From positions 1 through 14,009 of the forward strand of contig LSKJ01000201.1 in assembly GCA_001557035.1 (NCBI GenBank): 14,009 nucleotides of DNA. Direction: 5' to 3'. Source of the DNA: Rhodospirillaceae bacterium CCH5-H10 (GTDB lineage Bacteria; Pseudomonadota; Alphaproteobacteria; Reyranellales; Reyranellaceae). Made by a program: the position numbers and the translations under genes. The notes under the pieces were generated by a model that did no database searches, was not told the origin of the DNA, and saw only the letters and a list, made by a program, of their open reading frames with translations. Shown one piece after another: positions 7,384-14,009 of this stretch. How positions within the stretch are numbered: position 1 is the stretch's first letter; each line of letters starts with the position of its first letter.

Positions 7384-8341
7384 CGTTGGCGGCCGCCGCG
7401 ACCGCTTTCCAGGTCGCGATGTCCTTCTGGATGAAGGCCGCAAAGGCTTCCGGCGAGTTGCCGACGGTCTGCATGGCCTGGTTGACCAGCAACTCCTTCG
7501 TTGCCGGGTCGGCCAGCGCCTTCACGATCTCGGCGTTCAGCTTCTTCACGACGGCGGGCGGCGTCCGGGCCGGTGCCAGGATGCCGTGCCAGGCCAGCGC
7601 CTCGAAGCCCGGGTAGCCGCTCTCGGCAACCGTCGGCACTTCGGGCGCGACCGGCGACCGTTCGAGGCTGGTGACGGCGAGCGGGCGCAGCTTGCCCGAC
7701 TTGATGTGCGGCAGGACGCTGATCGGGTCGCCGAACACGACGTTCAATGTGCCAGCCACGAGGTCGCCCACGGCCAGCGCCGTGCCGCGATAGGGCACGT
7801 GCGTCATCTTCAGACCGGCCTTGCTCGCGAACAGCTCGGCGACGAGATGGTTGGCGGCGCCAACACCGGTCGAGCCGTAGTTCATCGCGCCGGGCTTGCT
7901 CTTCGCCAGCGCCACGAACTCCTGCAGGGTCTTGGCCGGCGAGTCGGAGTTGACGACGAGGATATAGGGTTAGGCCGTCGTCATGGTGACCGGTGCGAAG
8001 TCCTTCACCGGATCGTAGGGCAGCGACTTGTAGACGGCCGGGTTGATCGAGATCGGGCCGGACTGGCCGAGCAGCAGCGTGTAGCCGTCGGGCTCGGCCT
8101 TGGCGACGAGATCGGTGCCGACGATCGAGCCGGCACCGCCCTTGTTCTCGATCACGATCGCCTGCCCGATATTCTCGCTCACCTTCTTGGCGACGATGCG
8201 CGCCACCGAATCGGCCCCGCCGCCCGGCGCGTAGGGCACCACGAGCTTGATAGGTTTCGATGGGAAGTCCTGCGCCCAGACGGGTGTCGCGACCGCAGCC
8301 AGGACCAGCGCGCAGGCAGCACGCCGCATCATCGTCTTCAT
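7370..8341 (-). pseudogene. TctC/Bug-family tripartite tricarboxylate transporter substrate-binding protein, interrupted by an in-frame stop
   Basis: Read through, this is a full-length periplasmic binding protein of 323 codons. It has a signal peptide (1-23, ALVLAAVATPVWA before QDFPSK), VPYAPGGGADSVAR (35-48), IENKGGAGSIVGTDLV (64-79), DGYTLL, and, after the break, NYGSTGVGAANHL, HVPYRGTALAV and a normal C-terminus. Codon 124 is TAA (7972-7970). The frame on both sides is the same and the family sequence simply resumes (PYILVVN), so this is one nonsense change, not a frameshift. It would leave a 123-residue stub lacking one lobe. The start at 8341 has a strong GGGAGG five bases upstream. 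An internal GTG at 7915 follows CAGGAG but would lack a signal peptide. A sequencing error remains possible. Confidence 0.85.
7970..7972 (-). other. premature in-frame TAA in the tctC-like gene
   Basis: The minus strand reads ATGACGACGGCC-TAA-CCCTATATCCTC, coding MTTA-stop-PYIL. The upstream and downstream parts share one reading frame, and the family normally continues here without a break. One base change from CAA, GAA, AAA, TCA, TTA or a Tyr codon would explain it. Confidence 0.9.
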
Positions 8342-8346
8342 TCTTT

Positions 8347-8352
8347 CCTCCC
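8347..8352 (-). promoter_or_regulatory. strong ribosome binding site of the tctC-like gene
   Basis: GGGAGG on the minus strand lies five bases before the ATG at 8341. It directly follows the stop codon (8353-8355) of the broken GST, as expected if gst and tctC once formed one operon. Confidence 0.75.
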
Positions 8353-8415
8353 TCAGGGAATTCCGTTGCGCCCATGTTTGAGGAAACCCGGCCGCGACGC
8401 CAGCCTTTCGTCGTG
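8353..8415 (-). pseudogene. C-terminal remnant of a split glutathione S-transferase
   Basis: The minus strand encodes DERLASRPGFLKHGRNGIP and a stop. The intact GST at 11608-12201 ends YDRLSRRPAFLEHGRNGIP, so 13 of these 19 residues are identical and the stop is at the same place. DNA similarity to the intact paralog fades at about 8415, exactly where a palindrome (8416-8440) begins. No start codon of its own is evident. The remnant ends 11 bases before the tctC-like start. The matching N-terminal part lies on the same strand at about 9911-10077. Together they are one gene whose middle (about 118 residues in the paralog) has been replaced. Confidence 0.82.
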
Positions 8416-8440
8416 GAAGCGGATCGCTTTGATCCGCTTC
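8416..8440. repeat. perfect 10-base palindrome with 5-base loop at the insertion junction
   Basis: GAAGCGGATC (8416-8425) and GATCCGCTTC (8431-8440) are exact inverse complements around the loop GCTTT. It begins where GST similarity ends. No T-run follows on either strand, so a simple terminator is unlikely. It resembles the short palindromic repeats scattered between alphaproteobacterial genes. Confidence 0.75.
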
Positions 8441-8707
8441 TGGATGCATTCCCGGTCGCGTTCCTCACCTCCGTTTCGCCAGTCCAGGCGTCCGTCGACA
8501 ACGACGCTGGCGGGTTCTCTGCGAGCCGTGTAAGGGCGATATCGCTGCGGCGGTGTGCAATGCAGATACGCGGATCGACGCCGCCCGACCCGCGAGCATT
8601 TCAAGGTCGGTTGGATACGATCGGCTTTTCCAACAGCTCTCGCTGTACTGCATGGCGTGTCGAGGAGGGGAAGTGCCAAGGTTCCGGAGAGACGGTTCGG
8701 TCTCGCA

Positions 8708-9892
8708 ATGACATCGGGCGCGGTTTGGACCGCCTCTTGTTGTGGCTTCTTGCTCGCTCTGGTGGGCGCGCCCACGACCGGCCTCGCGCAGGGTTCCAAC
8801 CCGATCGATGTCGGAGGCCTCATTCAAAGATACTCGGCCTTCCAGGCGCAGGTGCAGGCCCAGACGCAGGCGATAGGTCAGATGCCCAGTGCGGGCGTTC
8901 AGGTGTCGTCGTTGCTCAAGCTCCAACTTGAGATGAATATCCTGTCGCTCTACCAGTCTACCGCCGTGGCTGCGGCTACCGGGCTCCAGGACCAGGCGAG
9001 GGCGATCACGAAGAGCGTCCAGGGTGGGACCAACGCACTGAGCTGTCCCGTCTTTGTCGGGGAGGGCACGCTGCTGGGCGAGGATCGTTGCGTGTGGTCG
9101 CAGGTCAGAGGTGAGTGGGCCAGCCATGAATCGATCTACAGCGCAGGTCGGACCTGGACCGTCGGCGCGCAGGACGAGATTGCCCCCGGTTGGTACCTGG
9201 GAGGTGCCTTCAGCATCGGCGATTCTTCGAGCTCCTCGGGCAACGCCGTGTGGTCCCGCGCCCAGTCCTTCGAGGGAAGTGTTGCACTCAAGCACACGAT
9301 GGGGCCGTGGCTGTTTGCCGGCGCGATGTTCGTGGATCTGGCCTCAACCCATCTGACGCGCCCGACCGGTCCGGCGGCGTCCAGCGTGCTCCAGAGCGAT
9401 GCGAATACCTACACCAGCGGTGTGCGCTTGAGAGGAGCCTATGATTTTGCATTTGCCGATTGGTATGTCCGGCCGCGTTTCGACCTGGCGCTGACCTACA
9501 CCGACATACCCGGCTATCAGGAATACGGTCAGAGCCCGTTTGCGTTGGCAGTGGCAGGCCGCAGCATGGTGAGGTCCAGCCTACATCCGGCGGTCGAGAT
9601 CGGCGGACGATACAACCTCGACGCGACAACCATCGTGCGATCCTACGTGATCCTGGGCGCGAGTGTCCTGCCCGACAACACCGCAACAGTTGATGCGAGC
9701 TTCGTCGGCCCGCTGGCCGTCCTCGGTACATTCCGCACCCCGTACACCGGGCCGAACGTATTGGGTACGGGCGAAGCGGGCGTGCAAGTCTATCGTGTCA
9801 ACGGCGGAGAAGTGCGAGTCGAGTACAAGCTGCTGGCCGGGCAGGCGTTTGTCAGCCAAAGCCTTGGCCTTCGCGGCGCCTGGCATTTCTGA
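8708..9892 (+). CDS. passenger-less autotransporter-type outer-membrane beta-barrel protein (394 aa from this start)
   Basis: The order of regions is a signal-like segment (about 1-28, CCGFLLALVGAPTTGLAQ), an about 80-residue Gln/Ala-rich helical segment (about 34-108), a linker with Cys113 and Cys128, then about 265 residues of amphipathic strands rich in Gly, Tyr and Trp. The protein ends in Phe (LRGAWHF), as outer-membrane barrels do for Bam recognition. Strands such as WYLGGAFSIG, GPWLFAGAMFVD and WYVRPRFDLALTYTD fit the autotransporter barrel family. No large passenger domain is present. The start is uncertain: the frame is open upstream to an ATG at 8555. I prefer 8708 because it places the hydrophobic signal at the N-terminus, though it has no well-spaced ribosome site. 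The gene lies inside the segment that replaced the middle of a GST gene and runs opposite to it. Confidence 0.72.
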   Translation: MTSGAVWTASCCGFLLALVGAPTTGLAQGSNPIDVGGLIQRYSAFQAQVQAQTQAIGQMPSAGVQVSSLLKLQLEMNILSLYQSTAVAAATGLQDQARAITKSVQGGTNALSCPVFVGEGTLLGEDRCVWSQVRGEWASHESIYSAGRTWTVGAQDEIAPGWYLGGAFSIGDSSSSSGNAVWSRAQSFEGSVALKHTMGPWLFAGAMFVDLASTHLTRPTGPAASSVLQSDANTYTSGVRLRGAYDFAFADWYVRPRFDLALTYTDIPGYQEYGQSPFALAVAGRSMVRSSLHPAVEIGGRYNLDATTIVRSYVILGASVLPDNTATVDASFVGPLAVLGTFRTPYTGPNVLGTGEAGVQVYRVNGGEVRVEYKLLAGQAFVSQSLGLRGAWHF

Positions 9893-9910
9893 AACAGCGC
9901 GCCGAACGCA

Positions 9911-10077
9911 GGGATTTTGCAGCTCTCCCACGCCACGAAGCTGCCATCAACGAGAACCGGCACCAGCCCGTTGGGATTCGGCGAAAGCTCCGGCCTGTCG
10001 TCGGCGATACCGATCTCTTCGCAGGCCCACAGGACCTTGCGCACGTTGATCGAGCTGGTCTTGCCGATGATCCTCAT
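9911..10077 (-). pseudogene. N-terminal remnant of a split glutathione S-transferase
   Basis: From the ATG at 10077 the minus strand encodes a GST thioredoxin-like N-terminus. SSINVRKVLWACEEIG and NPNGLVPV are identical in the intact GST at 11608-12201. Over the first 22 aligned residues after the start, 21 match, and 16 of 19 match from NPNG to WES. Four residues are missing between the two blocks (a 12-base in-frame deletion relative to the paralog). After WESCKI similarity ends, and the frame runs on antisense into the barrel gene to a stop at 9790, giving a 95-residue chimera. The ATG overlaps the gluconokinase stop (ATGA), which shows the original gene was translationally coupled to gntK. 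Confidence 0.85.
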
Positions 10078-10577
10078 CGCCGGTCCAGCCTGCGCACGAT
10101 CGCGTCCACGATCCGCGCAGGTTCGGGGCCGATGTCGACGACGATCGGTCGCTCGTCCTCGGCAGGCTCCTGCAGCGTCGCGAACTGACTGTCGAGCAGG
10201 CCGACCGGCATGAAGTGCGACGTGCGCGCGCTGAGGCGGCCGTGGATCAGGGATTGCGTGCCCTTCAGGTAGACCAGCGCCACGTCGCGCCGGTCGCCCA
10301 CGATGACGTCGCGATAGATCCGCTTCAGCGCGGAACAGGTGACGACGCCCGCCTCGCCCCTTTCCCGCCAGTCGTCGATGTGGCGGGCGATTGCCTGCAG
10401 CCACGGTAGCCGGTCGGCGTCGGTGAGCGGCGTGCCGCTCCGCATCTTCTCGACATTTTCGCGCGGGTGGAGATCGTCGCCGTCCTGGAACGCGCAACCG
10501 AGCCGTTCGGCCAGCAGGCTGGCGACGGTGGTCTTGCCCGATCCCGAGACACCCATCACGACGACGATGGTCTTCAT
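10074..10577 (-). CDS. gntK: gluconokinase (167 aa)
   Basis: This enzyme phosphorylates D-gluconate to 6-phosphogluconate with ATP in the cytoplasm. The P-loop GVSGSGKTT (9-17) is near the N-terminus. Family blocks follow in order: [16 protein letters not shown] (30-45), [13 protein letters not shown] (48-60), [10 protein letters not shown] (81-90), VYLKG (102-106), [19 protein letters not shown] (120-138). The length is typical of the GntK family. I chose the ATG at 10577. An ATG at 10595 (adding MIDLAA) is possible, and neither has a strong ribosome site. The gene is divergent from 6-phosphogluconate dehydrogenase across about 52 bases, so both may share a control region. Its stop overlaps the start of the broken GST by four bases (ATGA). 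Confidence 0.95.
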   Translation of the reverse strand: MKTIVVVMGVSGSGKTTVASLLAERLGCAFQDGDDLHPRENVEKMRSGTPLTDADRLPWLQAIARHIDDWRERGEAGVVTCSALKRIYRDVIVGDRRDVALVYLKGTQSLIHGRLSARTSHFMPVGLLDSQFATLQEPAEDERPIVVDIGPEPARIVDAIVRRLDRR

Positions 10578-10629
10578 TGCGGCCAAGTCTATCATGGACC
10601 CGGGATCAGGAAACGAACGGGAGAGACGT

Positions 10630-11607
<978 letters not shown>

Positions 11608-12201
11608 TTAGGGAATGCCGTTGCGGCCATGCTCGAGAAAGGCCGGCCGCCGGCTCAGCCGGTCGTAGTAGGCCGAGACCGCCGGAAAGGCGGGCTTGTC
11701 CATGGGCGTCATGAACCAGCGGTTGACGCTGAGGCCGATGGTAATGTCGGCCAGCGTGAAGTCGTCGCCTGCGACATGGGCTTGTCTCGACAGCACGGCG
11801 TCGAGAATGCCGACCATCCGTGCCCAGTCGGCCTTCGAGGCCTCGATCTGGCGTGCATCGTCGAAGGCGGGGTTCCTGCGCACCAGCGCTGAGAAGGCGT
11901 AGCGCCAGGCGGTGTTGAACTCTGTCGCCTGCCAGTCGATCCAGCGCTCCACCTCCGCTCGCGCGCGCGGCCCGGTCGGCAGCAGGGACGTTGCGCGCCA
12001 TTTGTTGGCGAGATAGCGAAGGATCGTGTTGCTCTCCCACAACACGAAATCACCGTCGACCATCACCGGCACGAGCCCGTTGGGATTGAGCGCCATCTCG
12101 GGCGCTCTGTCCTCGCGCATGTAGGCGACACCGATCTCCTCGCAGGCCCAGAGGACCTTGCGCACGTTGATCGAACTCGCCTTGCCGATGATGCGTACCA
12201 T
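11608..12201 (-). CDS. glutathione S-transferase family protein (197 aa, intact paralog of the split GST)
   Basis: The N-terminal thioredoxin fold (about 2-75) has Ser9/Ser10 in ASSINVRKV as a likely glutathione-activating position. It also has the cis-Pro motif LVPV (Pro45) and the gamma-glutamyl-binding WESNTI (Glu56, Ser57). The helical C-terminal domain includes the family N-capping-like stretch GDDFTLADITIGLSVNRW (145-162). The length is normal. It is cytoplasmic, and the substrate is unknown; family roles include conjugation, isomerisation and dehalogenation. Its ATG overlaps the stop of the upstream SDR by one base (TGATG), so it is the last gene of a coupled SDR-SDR-GST run. It is a close relative of the broken GST beside gntK, so a local duplication is likely. 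Confidence 0.93.
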   Translation of the reverse strand: MVRIIGKASSINVRKVLWACEEIGVAYMREDRAPEMALNPNGLVPVMVDGDFVLWESNTILRYLANKWRATSLLPTGPRARAEVERWIDWQATEFNTAWRYAFSALVRRNPAFDDARQIEASKADWARMVGILDAVLSRQAHVAGDDFTLADITIGLSVNRWFMTPMDKPAFPAVSAYYDRLSRRPAFLEHGRNGIP

Positions 12202-12932
12202 CAGAGGAACGACAGCCCGCCACTCAGGGCTACCGTCTGGCCGGTCATGTAGGCGTTGCCGATCACCATCAGGACCGCCTGGGCACATTCCTCCGACGTG
12301 CCGAAGCGGCCGAGCGGGATGCGGTCGGGCGACGAGGCGAGGCCGCCACGCACCATGTCGGTCTCGATCAGCGACGGCGCCACGGCATTGACGGTGACGC
12401 CGTCCTTCACGACCCGCGCCGCATAGCCTCGGGTCAATCCCTCCAGGCCGGCCTTGGAGGCGTTGTAGTGCGGGCCGATGCCGCCCGCGCCACGCGCTGC
12501 ACCGGACGAGATGTTGACGATGCGGCCCCACTTGCGGGACCGCATGCCGGGCAACACGGCCCTGGTGCAGAGGAAGGCCGACTTCAGGTTGACCGCGATG
12601 GTGCGGTCGAACGCCTCTTCGGTGAGGTCGTCGATACCGGTCATGATGGCAAGCCCGGCATTGTTCACCAGCACGTCGACCGGCCCCAGCTCCCGCTCCA
12701 CCGCCGAGATCATCTTCGCGACGGCGGCGCTGTCCGACACGTCGGCGGCGACGGATATTGCCTTGCCGCCGGCCTGCCTGATGTTTGCGACCACCTCCTC
12801 CGCATCGGCCAAACGCTCCCGATAGTTCACGGCGACCGCAGCCCCTTCCTGCGCGAGCGACAGGGCGACGGCGCGACCGATGCCGCGCGACGCTCCGGTC
12901 ACCAGCGCGACCTTGCCGGAGAGAGAAGCCAT
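12201..12932 (-). CDS. SDR family oxidoreductase, FabG-like (243 aa)
   Basis: The protein has TGASRGIG (12-19), NNAG (90-93), a catalytic Ser143 (NISS), Tyr156 and Lys160 (YNASK), APSLIETDM (185-193) and MTGQTVALSGG near the C-terminus. It resembles 3-oxoacyl-ACP reductases, but many SDRs of other function share this pattern. The start at 12932 lies one base after the stop of the upstream SDR (TGAGATG). It gives the normal N-terminus ASLSGKVALVTG; the longer frame from 12953 would overlap the upstream gene for no gain. Its stop overlaps the GST start. The AVNYRER stretch after beta-2 suggests NADP(H) preference, which is inference. Confidence 0.9.
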   Translation of the reverse strand: MASLSGKVALVTGASRGIGRAVALSLAQEGAAVAVNYRERLADAEEVVANIRQAGGKAISVAADVSDSAAVAKMISAVERELGPVDVLVNNAGLAIMTGIDDLTEEAFDRTIAVNLKSAFLCTRAVLPGMRSRKWGRIVNISSGAARGAGGIGPHYNASKAGLEGLTRGYAARVVKDGVTVNAVAPSLIETDMVRGGLASSPDRIPLGRFGTSEECAQAVLMVIGNAYMTGQTVALSGGLSFL

Positions 12933-12933
12933 C

Positions 12934-13779
12934 TCAGATCTCGTCGACGCCAAAGGCCTGGCGCATCGCCTTCACGCCTTCCTGGTGCGGCGTCCACAGG
13001 CGACCGCCGACCATGCCGCCATCGACGACCAGGTCGTGGCCGCTGATGAAGGTCGAATCGTCCGAGGCGAGGAAGATGGCCGCCTTCGCAATGTCGTCCA
13101 CGATGCCCGCACGCGGAATCGGCTGGGCCTTCGCCATGCTGGCCTTCATCGACTCGGCATAGGAATCGGCCTTGTCCGGCGGCAGGCCCAGCGCCTTCGC
13201 GAAGATGCCGGTGGCGATCCCGCCGGGCGAGATCGAGTTCACCCGCACGTTCTTCTCGCCGAGCTGCATGGCGGTGCAGACGGTCAGATGGTTCACCGCC
13301 GCCTTGGCCGCCCCGTAGATCATCGAGGTCGAGTAGCCCGCCCGCCGCGCCGCGACGCTGCCATTGTTGATGATGCTGCCCGAACCCTGCGCCATCATCA
13401 GCGGCGCGGCGTGCTTCATGCCCAGCATCACCGAGCGCACCAGGGTCGCCATCGCCGCGTCGAAGCCCTCGACCGGCACCGTCTCGATGCCGCCCACCGG
13501 CGCCGGTCCGCCGGCATTGTTGAACAGGCAGTCGACCCGGCCCCACTTCGACAGGCAGGCATCGAACATCCGCTTCACGTCGCTCTCGCTCGTCGCATCC
13601 GCCGTCACGAAAAGACAGTTGTTCTTGCCCAGCGCGGCCTCGAGCGAGCGGCCCAGTTCCTCGCGCCGCCCGGTAGCCACGACCTTCGCGCCCTCCGCGA
13701 CGAACAGCTCGACGGTGCGCCGCCCGATGCCGCTGGTCGCCCCCGTCACGATGGTGATCTTGCCGTCGAGCCTGCCCAT
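12934..13779 (-). CDS. SDR family oxidoreductase (281 aa)
   Basis: It has TGATSGIG (12-19), NNAG (87-90), Ser141 in INNGS, Tyr155 and Lys159 (YGAAK), and ISGHDLVVDGG (245-255). A C-terminal extension of about 25 residues (GGRLWTPHQEGVKAMRQAFG) follows the usual SDR end and could contact another subunit. The start at 13779 is supported by GGGGAG about seven bases upstream. The frame stays open further upstream only as antisense of mtnP. It is the first gene of the SDR-SDR-GST operon; the next ATG is one base past its stop. It is divergent from mtnP across a 57-base spacer that must hold both promoters. Confidence 0.9.
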   Translation of the reverse strand: MGRLDGKITIVTGATSGIGRRTVELFVAEGAKVVATGRREELGRSLEAALGKNNCLFVTADATSESDVKRMFDACLSKWGRVDCLFNNAGGPAPVGGIETVPVEGFDAAMATLVRSVMLGMKHAAPLMMAQGSGSIINNGSVAARRAGYSTSMIYGAAKAAVNHLTVCTAMQLGEKNVRVNSISPGGIATGIFAKALGLPPDKADSYAESMKASMAKAQPIPRAGIVDDIAKAAIFLASDDSTFISGHDLVVDGGMVGGRLWTPHQEGVKAMRQAFGVDEI

Positions 13780-13825
13780 GCTTCTCTCCCCTTTGCCGGA
13801 CGGGGATGATACACCACCGCCAACC

Positions 13826-13830
13826 AGGAG
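13826..13830 (+). promoter_or_regulatory. ribosome binding site of mtnP
   Basis: AGGAG lies six bases before the ATG at 13837 and fixes the start of the partial mtnP gene. Confidence 0.8.
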
Positions 13831-13836
13831 AAGCAT

Positions 13837-14009
13837 ATGACGGTGTTGGGTATTCTGGGAGGCAGCGGCCTCTATGACATGGCCGGCCTCAAGAACGCGG
13901 AGTGGCGCAAGGTTGCCTCGCCGTTCGGCGAGACCTCCGACGAGTTCCTGTTCGGCGTGCTGGACGGGCTCGACGTCGTTTTCGTGCCGCGCCACGGCCG
14001 CGGCCACCG
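13837..14009 (+). CDS. mtnP: S-methyl-5'-thioadenosine phosphorylase, N-terminal part (partial)
   Basis: Fifty-seven complete codons are visible before the window ends. The start MTVLGILGGSGLYDM holds the phosphate-binding GGSGLY of MTA phosphorylases, and VPRHGRGH (50-57) is the next conserved block of the family (phosphate-binding Arg-His). The enzyme splits methylthioadenosine into adenine and 5-methylthioribose-1-phosphate in the methionine salvage pathway, in the cytoplasm. A close relative, purine nucleoside phosphorylase, shares this N-terminus, and the substrate-specific residues lie beyond the edge. The strong AGGAG site supports the start. It is divergent from the SDR at 13779. Confidence 0.87.
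   Translation, partial: MTVLGILGGSGLYDMAGLKNAEWRKVASPFGETSDEFLFGVLDGLDVVFVPRHGRGH

Larger units (their letters stand above)
8416..9910. mobile_element. about 1.5 kb inserted or replacing segment carrying an autotransporter-barrel gene
   Basis: The edges are inferred from where similarity to the intact GST paralog stops: near 8416 on the left and between about 9910 and 9920 on the right. The segment holds a 10-base palindrome at its left edge (8416-8440), about 270 bases with no gene I can support (8441-8707), and the plus-strand barrel gene (8708-9892). It contains no transposase or integrase. I see no terminal inverted repeats matching each other and no target-site duplication. Because about 350 bases of GST are missing rather than merely interrupted, replacement by recombination, or insertion plus deletion, fits better than clean transposition. 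The DNA looks less uniformly GC-rich than its neighbours. The type label is a best fit, not proof of mobility. Confidence 0.55.

Noticed and set aside
7373..7915. Separate short gene starting at GTG 7915
   Set aside because: It is the C-terminal two thirds of the TctC-type protein in the same frame as the upstream part. It would lack a signal peptide and the first lobe, so it is better read as part of the interrupted gene.
8416..8440. Rho-independent terminator
   Set aside because: The stem is perfect, but no T-run follows on either strand.
8416..9920. Insertion sequence with target-site duplication and terminal inverted repeats
   Set aside because: I compared both junctions and found no matching ends, no duplicated flank and no transposase. 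The missing GST middle also argues against simple transposition.

Overview
The window is GC-rich and tightly packed, with short spacers and several overlapping start and stop codons. Gene content (several SDR oxidoreductases, a TctC/Bug-type binding protein, MmgE/PrpD, and an autotransporter barrel of a type common in Rhizobiales-like bacteria) suggests an alphaproteobacterium. A Reyranella- or Bradyrhizobium-like genome is my best guess, but the sequence read alone does not prove it. I saw no rRNA, tRNA, CRISPR array or transposase.

Layout. (1) Positions 1-1166, minus: the N-terminal 388 residues of a membrane-anchored GH17 beta-glucan enzyme running off the left edge, followed by a 328-base gap. 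(2) 1495-3770, plus: a likely three-gene operon of alpha/beta hydrolase, TauE/SafE permease and a small Cys-type protein phosphatase, closed by a long imperfect hairpin repeat (3772-3860). (3) 3868-4668 minus and 4751-5515 plus: two divergent SDR oxidoreductases. The plus gene leads into a small membrane-anchored unknown protein and an MmgE/PrpD protein (to 7383). (4) 7370-8341, minus: a TctC-family binding-protein gene, full length but with an in-frame TAA at codon 124. (5) 8353-10077: a glutathione S-transferase gene cut in two. Its C-terminal end (8353-8415) and N-terminal part (about 9911-10077) survive, and its middle is replaced by about 1.5 kb carrying a plus-strand autotransporter-barrel gene. 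(6) 10074-10577 minus and 10630-11607 plus: gluconokinase and 6-phosphogluconate dehydrogenase, divergent. (7) 11608-13779, minus: a coupled SDR-SDR-GST operon whose GST is an intact paralog of the broken one. (8) 13837 onward, plus: the start of mtnP (methylthioadenosine phosphorylase).

How the genes fit together. Gluconokinase and 6-phosphogluconate dehydrogenase make a short route from gluconate to ribulose 5-phosphate, and the SDR at 4751 resembles gluconate 5-dehydrogenases. The gluconokinase stop overlaps the broken GST start (ATGA), and the GST stop lies 11 bases before the tctC start. The minus strand therefore probably once held one operon, gntK-gst-tctC. The inserted segment split this operon. 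The downstream tctC, now cut off from gntK, carries a nonsense codon, which fits decay after the break. This rearrangement is the most notable thing in the window. I did not find a convincing wholly new system.
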